DNA from: Actinoplanes solisilvae
GTDB lineage: Bacteria > Actinomycetota > Actinomycetes > Mycobacteriales > Micromonosporaceae
NCBI RefSeq assembly: GCF_003999975.1
Contig: NZ_RJAC01000013.1
Span: 186,001-250,000 of the forward strand
Length of the DNA stretch: 64,000 nucleotides
Reading direction: 5' to 3'
In this document: positions 7,961-15,900 of the stretch, in pieces
Position numbering within the stretch: position 1 is the stretch's first letter
Layout: each line of letters opens with the position of its first letter
Made by a program: the position numbers and the translations under genes
Notes under the pieces: generated by a model
Seen by the model: only the letters and a program-made list of their open reading frames with translations
What the model was told of the DNA's origin: nothing
Databases searched by the model: none

Positions 7961-9379
7961 CTACCAGTCGACCGGCGCGTAGTCCTTCAGGAAGATGCCG
8001 TACAGATCCTCGCCCTTCTCGCCGCGCACGATCGGGTCGTACACCCGGGCTGCGCCGTCGACCAGGTCGAGCGGGGCGTGGAAACCCTCGTCGGCCAGCC
8101 GCATCTTCGTCGGATGCGGGCGCTCGTCGGTGATCCAGCCCGTGTCGACGCTGGTCATCAGGATGCCGTCGGCGAACATGTCGACCGCGCTGGTGCGGGT
8201 CAGCATATTGAGCGCCGCCTTCGCCATGTTCGTGTGCGGGTGGCCGGCGCCCTTGTAGCCCCGGTTGAAGATCCCCTCCATCGCCGACACGTTCACCACG
8301 TAGCGGCGCGGGAACGGCGAGCTGGTCATCGCCGCACGCAACCGGCTGACCAGCACGAACGGCGCCGTCACGTTGCAGAGCTGCACCTCGAGCAGCTCGA
8401 GCGGGTCGACCTCGTGCACCTTGTCGCTCCAGCTGTTCGTCGGCGCGGTGTCGGGCACCAGGCCGCCGGCGTCGATCGCGACCGAGCGGGCGGTCAGCGC
8501 CATCTCGGTGATCTGCTGCGGCGTCAGCACGGGGGCGCCGGAGGTCAGCGCGGCCGCCGGGGACACGCCCGCGGTGCCGAAATACTCCAGCTCGGGCAGC
8601 GGCCCGTCGGGCAGCGCCTCGGACTCGGCGGCGGCGATGGCCGCGTACGACCCCGGGGAGCGCCGGACCGTCTGCGCGGCGTTGTTGATCAGGATGTCGA
8701 GCGGGCCGCGGGCCGCCACCGAGTCGGCCAGCCCCACCACCTGCGCCGGGTCGCGCAGGTCGAGGCCAACCACGCGCAGCCGGTGCAGCCAGTCGGCGCT
8801 GTCGGGCATGGCCGAGAAACGGCGCACCGCGTCGTGCGGGAACCGCGTGGTGATCGTCAGGTCGGCGCCGTCGCGCAGCAGGCGCAACGCGATGTACATG
8901 CCGATCTTGGCGCGGCCGCCGGTGAGCAGCGCGCGCCGCCCGGTGAGGTCGGTGCGGGCGTCGCGGCGGTCGTGGTTGAGCACGGCGCAGTCGGGGCAGA
9001 GCTGGTGATAGAACGCGTCGACCACCGTGAAACGCTGCTTGCAGACGTAGCAGCCGCGCGGCTGCCGCAGCACTCCGGCCGTCGCCTGCTTGACCGTGGA
9101 GCGCAGCGGGATGCCCGCCGTCTCGTCGTCGATGCGTCCCGGGGCGCCGGTCGCGGTGGCCTCGGTCACCGCGCGGTCGGCGGCCAGGATCGCGTCGCGC
9201 CGCTCCCGCCGCCGATTGAGCTTGACCGTCTTGAACAGCCCCGCGGTGGCCCGTCGTACCGCGACCGCGTCGGGGTGCTCGGCGGGCAGCGCTTCCACCT
9301 CGGCGATCACCGCAAGACACTGCTTCAGCCTCTCGGCGTCCACCCCTGCGACCGTCTCAGTCTCGCCCGTCATGCCCAC
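7961..9379 (-). CDS. SDR oxidoreductase with N-terminal zinc-ribbon
   Basis: A 472-residue protein. Residues 1-105 are helical. Cysteine pairs C110/C113 and C128/C131 (CYVC...CPDC) form a zinc ribbon. The Rossmann motif TGGRAKIG lies at 153-160 and INNAAQT follows at the usual NNAG position, so the C-terminal 320 residues are a short-chain dehydrogenase. The catalytic segment reads HTNMAKAAL where YxxxK is expected: the lysine is kept but the tyrosine position holds threonine. GTG 9379 is favoured because GAGGA lies six bases upstream; ATG 9373 is the alternative. Substrate unknown; it may be a binding or regulatory SDR rather than a classical reductase. Confidence 0.82.
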   Translation of the reverse strand: MGMTGETETVAGVDAERLKQCLAVIAEVEALPAEHPDAVAVRRATAGLFKTVKLNRRRERRDAILAADRAVTEATATGAPGRIDDETAGIPLRSTVKQATAGVLRQPRGCYVCKQRFTVVDAFYHQLCPDCAVLNHDRRDARTDLTGRRALLTGGRAKIGMYIALRLLRDGADLTITTRFPHDAVRRFSAMPDSADWLHRLRVVGLDLRDPAQVVGLADSVAARGPLDILINNAAQTVRRSPGSYAAIAAAESEALPDGPLPELEYFGTAGVSPAAALTSGAPVLTPQQITEMALTARSVAIDAGGLVPDTAPTNSWSDKVHEVDPLELLEVQLCNVTAPFVLVSRLRAAMTSSPFPRRYVVNVSAMEGIFNRGYKGAGHPHTNMAKAALNMLTRTSAVDMFADGILMTSVDTGWITDERPHPTKMRLADEGFHAPLDLVDGAARVYDPIVRGEKGEDLYGIFLKDYAPVDW

Positions 9380-9444
9380 TTACCGTCCTCACCAGCCCGA
9401 ATCCGTCGCTGGAACTGTACTTACCCGAGCGCGCACGGCGCGGA

Positions 9445-10356
9445 TCAGGCCGGGACCGGGAGGGCGGCGACGGTTTCGTGTAGGGCTCGCACCAGGGCCT
9501 CGGTCAGGGGGTTGGGGCGGCGGCGGCTCGGGGTGACGATGCCGATGTAGCGGCACGGGCCGGGCGGAGCGAGCGGGATCATGGCCAGGCCGCCCGGCGT
9601 CGCGGTCAGCGCCACCTGCGGGATCATGCTGATGCCGACCTCGGCGCGGACCAGCGACTGGGCGAAGACATAATCCGTTCCGCGGCAGGCCGTACGGATC
9701 TCGAAGCCCGCCAGTGCCGCGTAGTGGCCGAGCATGTCGACGATCTCCAGGCAGCCGTGGACCCAGCGCTCGTCGCGCAGGTCGGCGATCGTGACGGACT
9801 CGCGCCCGGCGAACGGGTGGCTCGCGGGCAGCACGATCCACATGGGGTCGTCGAGCAGCGGGGTCCAGGTCAGCCCCGAACGGTCACCGGGGCGTACGGG
9901 CGGGGGTCCGTCGAAGTGATAGACGAGAGCGACGTCGGCGGCGCCCGATCGCACCAGCGGCAACGCGTCATGGGGCTCGTTCTCGAGGACCGTCAGCTCG
10001 ACACCGGGACGATCGGCGGTGAAGCGGGTCAGCGCGGCGGGCAGAAGGCGCTGGCCACCGCTGGTGAACGTGGCCACGGTCATGCTGTCGGGGGCGCCCA
10101 GCCGGGCGATTGTCTGCTCGGCGTGCGACAGCTCGGCGGCGATCGCGTCGCCCGCCTCGACGAGCACACGCCCGGCGTCGGTCAGCACCACCCCGCGCGT
10201 GCTGCGCAGCACGACCGGTGAGCCGAGCTCCCGCTCCAGCGTGCTGATCTGCTGCGACACCGCCGACGGCGTCAGTCGCAGGGACGCGGCGGCCCGGTTG
10301 AAGCTGCCGAGCCGCGCGACCTCACGCAGAACGGCCACACGACGTACATCAATCAT
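9445..10356 (-). CDS. LysR-family transcriptional regulator
   Basis: A 303-residue LysR-type regulator. The N-terminal winged helix is typical: LREVARLGSFNRAAASL, then LTPSAVSQQISTLERELG. The remainder is the two-lobed effector-binding domain. The start ATG 10356 has AAGGA six bases upstream; a longer in-frame extension lacks a family match. It is divergently transcribed from an EamA transporter with a 70-bp gap, the usual arrangement in which a LysR protein controls its neighbour and itself. The effector is probably the transported metabolite, which is unknown. Confidence 0.93.
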   Translation of the reverse strand: MIDVRRVAVLREVARLGSFNRAAASLRLTPSAVSQQISTLERELGSPVVLRSTRGVVLTDAGRVLVEAGDAIAAELSHAEQTIARLGAPDSMTVATFTSGGQRLLPAALTRFTADRPGVELTVLENEPHDALPLVRSGAADVALVYHFDGPPPVRPGDRSGLTWTPLLDDPMWIVLPASHPFAGRESVTIADLRDERWVHGCLEIVDMLGHYAALAGFEIRTACRGTDYVFAQSLVRAEVGISMIPQVALTATPGGLAMIPLAPPGPCRYIGIVTPSRRRPNPLTEALVRALHETVAALPVPA

Positions 10357-10426
10357 CAGTTTCCTTAATGACTGGTTCAGAAGGTTGGTACTACCGCTTA
10401 CGACCGTACGGGGAGAGGGTCGTGTT
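10357..10426. promoter_or_regulatory. Divergent LysR/EamA promoter region
   Basis: Seventy base pairs with relatively AT-rich patches between the LysR and EamA start codons. LysR regulators normally bind T-N11-A sites here. I cannot define one confidently. Confidence 0.4.
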
Positions 10427-11323
10427 GTGAATCGTCGCGCCTGGTTTCTCTTCCTCGCTGTCTCGGTGCTCTGGGGCATCCCGTACTTCCTGATCAAGAT
10501 CGCCATCGAGGATCTGTCGCCGCTGCTCGTCGTGGCCGGCCGGGTCGGGATCGCCGCGCTCGTGCTGCTGCCGATCGCCGCCGCCCGCGGCACGCTGGCG
10601 AAACTGCGCGGTCACATGGGCGCCGTCGTTCTGCTGTCATTCGTGCACATCCTGGGCCCGTTCCTGCTGATCACGTACGGCGAGACGCACATCAGCTCGT
10701 CGCTGACCGGCCTGCTCATCGCCGTCGAACCCGTCGTGATCGCGCTCCTCATGTCCCGCACCGAGCGCCTCACCCCGATCCGCATCGCCGGCCTGGTCCT
10801 AGGCTTCGGCGGCGTGGCGCTGCTCGTCGGCCTCGACCTCTCCGGCGACCGCCTCGGGCTGCTGGGCGCCGGCATGGTGCTGGTCGCCGCGATCCTCTAC
10901 GCCGTCGCGACCAAGCTCGTCCAGCGTCGCCTCTCCGACGTGCCCACCGAATCCCTGGTCGGCGCCACGACCGGCATCACCGCGCTGGCACTGGCGCCGT
11001 TCGCCGTCTTTTCACTGCCCACCCATCCCGTACGGGCTGAGGCCTGGGCTTCCCTGGCAGTACTGGGCCTCTTCTGCACCGCGCTCGCGCTGCTGGCGTT
11101 CTATCAGCTGATCGGCCTGGCCGGCTCGACGCGCGCGGGCCTGGTCACCTACGTCAACCCGGTCGTGGCCGTCCTGCTGGGCGTCGCGCTGCTCAACGAA
11201 CACATCGGCGTCAGCACGATCGTCGGCTTCACCCTGGTAGCGGCCGGCTGCTGGCTCTCCACCCGCCCCACCCCGCAACCCATCACCCCACTCCCGGAAC
11301 CAGCCACCGCCGTCCGCGCGTAA
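10427..11323 (+). CDS. EamA/DMT-family transporter
   Basis: A 298-residue polytopic membrane protein with about ten hydrophobic segments arranged as two EamA repeats. The first begins AWFLFLAVSVLWGIPYFLIK and the second contains ALLAFYQLIGLAGSTRA and the NPVVAVLLG motif typical of drug/metabolite exporters of the RhaT/YdcZ type. GTG 10427 has GGGAGAGGG seven bases upstream. The gene is divergent from a LysR regulator, which probably controls it. Substrate unknown; members export amino acids or other small metabolites. Confidence 0.9.
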   Translation: MNRRAWFLFLAVSVLWGIPYFLIKIAIEDLSPLLVVAGRVGIAALVLLPIAAARGTLAKLRGHMGAVVLLSFVHILGPFLLITYGETHISSSLTGLLIAVEPVVIALLMSRTERLTPIRIAGLVLGFGGVALLVGLDLSGDRLGLLGAGMVLVAAILYAVATKLVQRRLSDVPTESLVGATTGITALALAPFAVFSLPTHPVRAEAWASLAVLGLFCTALALLAFYQLIGLAGSTRAGLVTYVNPVVAVLLGVALLNEHIGVSTIVGFTLVAAGCWLSTRPTPQPITPLPEPATAVRA

Positions 11324-11399
11324 GTCGTTCCCTGCGTCCGGGGCTCTTGTCCTTCACCCGCTCACCCCGCAGCATCCCCGCACCAGCCACCGCCGTCCG
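11299..11399 (+). repeat. 18-bp direct repeat at the eamA 3' end
   Basis: ACCAGCCACCGCCGTCCG occurs at 11299-11316, inside the last codons of the EamA gene, and again at 11382-11399 downstream. The sequence in between is non-coding. It looks like a short local duplication of the gene end next to the tnpB remnant. Confidence 0.6.
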
Positions 11400-11437
11400 T
11401 GTGCAAGCCGCCCCTCCGCTTGGGTCTTCATCCCCGT

Positions 11438-12075
11438 GGGGGTGGCATCTGCTGACGTGTTGATAGTCGGTAGTGCTCACTGGTTGGCAATAGTGACGGT
11501 GTCAATGGAAAGAATGGGCAGCGGCCACCGGTACCCGTAGGCAGCCGTGCCGCGACGCCACGTGCCAAATCCTAGGCAGACGACAATATGTCTCTTGACT
11601 AGTTGTTATGCGGTACGGGAGGCTGCTTTCGTCCCGATGGGGGCGGGCAGGAAGGGGGGCCGTGAGCGATGGTGTGCGTTCCGGTGTCCGTCTCTGCGAT
11701 CTCGGCGGCTGGCCGTGATGTCAACGTTTGTGCAAGGGCGCGTTGCGGGATCGCTTTTCCAAGACCTGCTCGGCATGGGGCGCGGTGACAACCAAGCCGG
11801 CTCTGTCCGAGCGCGAATTCGTCTGTGAGGCGTGCGGGCTGGTCATCGACCGGACCGGAACGCCGCACTGAACCCGGCCGTTCTCGCGGTCGAGTCGGAC
11901 AATACTGCCGGGAGTGGCTCGGTGGCAGCACGTGGAGCTGACCGGAAGACCCGTGTATGCGGGCAGGTGGCTGTGAAGCGTGAACCGGCACGACATCAGT
12001 CGGTCAGACCGGGACCGTCCCGCCGCAAGGCAGGACTACCGACCATGTGCTCACCAAAGCACACTAAGAGGTAAC
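11438..12075 (+). pseudogene. tnpB: Decayed tnpB 3' end, copy 1
   Basis: A 638-bp unit nearly identical to 37196-37834. Translated in pieces, it carries the C-terminus of an IS607/IS605-type TnpB: SKTCSAWGAV, then SEREFVCEACGLVIDR, then in another frame RNAALNPA and AVKREP, ending in the region of a terminal hairpin. Against a normal TnpB, the second cysteine of the first zinc pair is tryptophan (CSAW for CSAC), one base is missing in the conserved DRDRNA segment, and this copy has a further one-base loss near GTGAACCGG. No RuvC-I/II part or transposase is present. The boundaries come from where the two copies diverge. It cannot make an active nuclease but retains the 3' region that encodes guide RNA in this family. 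Confidence 0.75.
12046..12063 (+). repeat. Terminal hairpin of tnpB remnant, copy 1
   Basis: TGTGCT (12046-12051), loop CACCAA, AGCACA (12058-12063), twelve bases before the right edge of the repeat. The same hairpin is unchanged in copy 2. In TnpB loci a hairpin here would close the guide-RNA scaffold and mark the right end. Confidence 0.55.
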
Positions 12076-12151
12076 AGAATGAGATGTGGATCGCGTGAAT
12101 GAGCGGGATTGGATCATGTGCCGTTGTGTTCGAAGAGGCACGATGGAGACG

Positions 12152-12196
12152 GACGTGGCCGAGCGACCCAGCGCCAGCGGGCCGCTCGGCCACGTC
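12152..12196. terminator. Long perfect hairpin upstream of SDR gene
   Basis: A 14-bp perfect stem (12152-12165 with 12183-12196; arm core ACGTGGCCGAGCG) with a 17-base loop, followed by TTCTTTT. It looks like a terminator isolating the downstream SDR gene from transcripts coming through the tnpB remnant. A regulatory palindrome is the alternative. Confidence 0.6.
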
Positions 12197-12245
12197 GCCC
12201 GTTCCCATCGGTTCTTTTCGAAGAAGATCCGCATAGGCTGAGCGC

Positions 12246-12983
12246 ATGGGTCGGCGGATTCTCATCACCGGGGCACGGCGCGGCATCGGGGCGGCCCTGG
12301 CCGTCGGACTTGCCAGGCCCGGCCATCGGCTCCTGCTGCATCACCTGGCCGCCGCCGACGAGGCCGAGAACGTCGCCCGCCTCTGCCGCGACCTCGGCGC
12401 CGAGGCCACCCTGCTCGACGCCGACCTGGCCGACGCCGGCGCCGTCCGTGACCTGGCCGACCGGGCCGGGCCGGTCGACGTACTGATCAACAATGCCGCC
12501 AAAGCGTCCAACGTGGACTTCGAGAAGCTGCCCCTGTCAGAGTGGCAGCAGACGTTCGCGGTCAACGTCACGGCCCCGATGCTGCTCGCCCAGGCCCTCA
12601 GCGCGGGCATGGCCGAACGCGGATGGGGCCGCATCGTCAACGTCGTCTCGCCCACCGTGCGGATGGGCGGACCCTCGGGCCCCGCGTATGTGTCGAGCAA
12701 GGCGGCGCTGATCGGTTTGACCCGTTCGCTGGCCCGGGCGCTAGGTCCGGCCGGAGTCACCGTCAACGCGCTGTCCCCGGGAGCGATCCGCACCGAGGGC
12801 GAGGCCGAACTCGCCGCCGGCCAGGACGTCGAGGCCCACGCACCGCTGCTGGCCACCCAGGCTCTGCCTCGAGCGCTGGTCCCCGAGGACCTGGTCGCGA
12901 CCGCCCGCCTCCTGGTCTCAGAGGGTTCGGGCGCACTGACCGGCCAGGTCATCGAAGTCGGCGGCGGCCTGGTTTTCCGGTGA
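12246..12983 (+). CDS. Short-chain dehydrogenase (FabG-like)
   Basis: A 245-residue classical SDR. The nucleotide-binding motif TGARRGIG is at residues 8-15, NNAA follows near 84, the catalytic Ser lies in NVVSPT, and Tyr148/Lys152 form YVSSK. Such enzymes use NAD(P)H to reduce or oxidise carbonyls or alcohols. The VTVNALSPGAIRT segment and C-terminal GQVIEVGGG are as in FabG and glucose-dehydrogenase relatives. ATG 12246 is the only sensible start. It is a single gene with its own upstream hairpin; its 3' end lies 5 bp from the end of the convergent MMPL gene. Substrate not predictable. Confidence 0.88.
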   Translation: MGRRILITGARRGIGAALAVGLARPGHRLLLHHLAAADEAENVARLCRDLGAEATLLDADLADAGAVRDLADRAGPVDVLINNAAKASNVDFEKLPLSEWQQTFAVNVTAPMLLAQALSAGMAERGWGRIVNVVSPTVRMGGPSGPAYVSSKAALIGLTRSLARALGPAGVTVNALSPGAIRTEGEAELAAGQDVEAHAPLLATQALPRALVPEDLVATARLLVSEGSGALTGQVIEVGGGLVFR

Positions 12984-12988
12984 AACCG

Positions 12989-15900
12989 CTATCGGGGCGG
13001 CTGCTCGTCCTCCGGCTTGCGGCGGGGCTTCGGTAGCTGGTCGGCCAAGGTGGCGGGCCGGCGGGCGGGCTTCTTGGGGTCGGCCTTCGTCGGCGCGCGC
13101 TGAGGCTCGTCGGCTGAGTTGCCGGACGGGCTCGCAGCGGTGGTGCGGCGGGTCCGGTCCGATGCTTTGCGGCCCTGGCTGTACTGGGCCAGATCGGCCG
13201 GGCGGGACTCACGCAGGTGGTCGCCGAGGTCGGCCGGTCGCGACTCGCGCAGGTGGTCACCGAGGTCGGCGGGGCGTCGAGGGGCTGGGGGAGTCGCGGG
13301 GGCCGGCGGCAGAGCGGGCACGGAGGCGATGTCGTACGGCGGGCGGAACGGCTTGTGGTCGTTCCGGGTGGAAGGCCGCTGCGGGGTCTCGTCCTCGAGC
13401 GCCCGGCGCGCGGAGAAGAGGGCGCCAAGATCGGACGGGCGGCTGCCGCCCGGTGCGGGACTCGAAAGCGCCGACGGTACGGCCCGGGCGGGCGACGAAC
13501 CCGCGACCGGGGGCGCCGACCGCCTGGGCATCGGCTCAGCGATCTTCTCCACCGGCTGGGACGGCGTCGGACGCGGGGGAAGCGGCTCGGGGACCGTCTC
13601 GACGGGTGGCGTCGGGGTGCGGCGCTGGGACAGCGGCTCGACAACCGTTTCAGCGGGCTGAGGCTCTGCGGCCGGGGCCGGGACAGCCGGCGGCTTCATG
13701 TCGGAGGGCAGCGAGTGGCTGGTCGGGCTGTCGGCCGAGCGAGACTGGCCCGCGGCGTAGCCGGGCACCCGCAGCCGCCGCGTGGTCTCCAGTTCGGGAG
13801 CGATGGAGCCGCCGACCTCCGACGCGACATCCGTCGGGGCCGGGGCGGGCGGGTCGACCTTGGTGACCGAGACGCTCTGCGCGATCTCGGGATCCGGCGA
13901 TTCGAAACTGCGGACGGCTTCCCGGTTCGGAGCCTCGAAGATCGCCGGAGTCTCGATGGCGGATGACGAGGAGAACGTCTCGGCTGCGGGCGGGGCGGAA
14001 ACCGTCTCGGCTGCGGGTGGGGCGGAAACCGTCTCGGCGGCCTGTGAGGAGGAGACGGGCCCGAGGAAAGCCGGGTCGGCGGACGGTGTGGGAGTGACCG
14101 TCTCGGCGGCGGGAGTGGGATCGGGCTTCGGTGCGGTGAGGCCGGGGATGAGGATGGCGCGGGTTACGTCCAGGTCCGGGGCGGAAGGCTTTTCGAAACT
14201 GGGACGGTCGCCGAAGTAGGGCACCTGCCGCTCCGGCTCGGCCGGCAATCCCAGCGAGTCGGCGAAGGTGCCGTTCGCCGACGGCGCGAAGAAGAAGTCG
14301 TCGGGCGCCGAATAGTCGGGGTAGGTGCTCACCGCCGTCGACCGATACACGCCTCCGGTGATCGGAAGACTCGGCGTGGACGAGAAACCGGTCGGCTCGT
14401 CCTTGGGCGAAGCATCGCTGTCCGCGACCGGCGCGTCTTCCTCAGCCTCGCCGGGCTCGTCTTCTACGACCGCGGCGGCGGACGCTGGGGCAACCGGCTC
14501 CTCAGTCACAGTGGTGACAACCGATTCGTCGTTTCTGTCGCCGCGAGCGACTACCGCGGAGGCCGGGCCCGCGGCGACAACGCGGGTGTCCGGGGTGGCT
14601 GAGGAAGCGGATTCGTTCGAAGCGCGATCGTCAGAGAGGTCGGCGGCCGGCTCGTCCGGTGCCGAGGCGTTGGCGGCTTCGGGGACAGCGGCGGTTTCAT
14701 CGCGGGCGATGACCGGAGCCGGCATGACCCGAGTGGAGGCCGGATCTGATTCGTCCGCTTCGCTGACCAGGCCGGGCTCAGCGGCGGTGGGCTCGGCGGC
14801 TGGTTCAGCAGGTTCGCTGACCGACGACCCGGGCCCAGCGGCCGACGACGCCGACTCGGCGGCTGCCGACGTGGACACAATGGCTGCCGACGCCGGCTCG
14901 GCGGCGGGCTCTTCCGTGGCGGTCGCGGCGGCGGAATCGGCTGGATCCTCGTCGGTTGCGGCCGTGGGCTGCTTGTCTTCGATCACTTCGGCGTCCACGT
15001 GGTCGTCGCCATCAGTGGCTGCGGGTGCCGGTGTGTCGTCCTCGACGATCTCGGCGTCGACGATCTCGTCGTCGGGGGCGGGTGGCTCGTCGACGATCCG
15101 GGGGATGACCTCGGTCGCCGAGTCACGGCCCGGCGGCAACGCCGGGGGCACCATCGCCGGCGGCAGCACGAGCACCCCCGCCGCCTCCCGGTCCCAAGAG
15201 GAAGCGGGGGAGGAAGGCGATGAAGGGGCGGAAGGCGAGGAAGTGGGGGAGGAAGCTGAGGAAGACGAATCGGGAGAGGCGGAGGCCTCCCGGCCCGGCG
15301 GCAGGGCCAGGACCGCTGTCACCTCAGCCGCCGCGTACTTGCCCTCGGGAAGTTCAGCATGCTCCGCCAGCCCGGCCCGTTCCTGCAGTCTCCGCAGCGG
15401 CCCCGGCGCCCACCACGCCGCATTGCCCATCAGCCCCAGTACGGCCGGCACCAGCAGCATTCGTACGACCGTCGCGTCCAGGACCAGCGCCACGATCATG
15501 CCGACGCCCACGAAGCGCATCGTCGTCACCGAGGAGAGCGCGAACGCCCCCGTCACCACGATCAGCAGCAACGCCGCCGCGCTGATCACCCGTCCGGTGC
15601 GGGCCAGCCCGACCGTCACCGCCTCGGACGTCGTCGCGCCGTGCGCCCGCGCCTCGACCATGCGGGACAGGAGGAAGACCTCGTAGTCGGTCGACAGTCC
15701 GAACACGACCGCCGCCATCAGCACGACGATCCCGGCCTCGAGCGGCGCCGGCGTCACGTTGAGCAGGGCCGCGCCGTTCCCGTCCTGGAAGATCCAGACC
15801 AGGATGCCGAAGGTGGCGCTGAGGCTGAGCGCGCTCATCACCACCGCCTTGATCGGCAGCAGGATCGAGCCGAACGCGAAGAACATCAGCAGCAGCGTCG

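Noticed and set aside
7176..7982. Thr/Ser/Arg repeat frame on the plus strand
   Set aside because: Shifted reading of the Asp-rich secreted protein gene; the other frame has a signal peptide and ribosome site.
12152..12196. Inverted-repeat end of a transposon
   Set aside because: It is a single hairpin followed by T-rich sequence, with no matching end elsewhere in the window.
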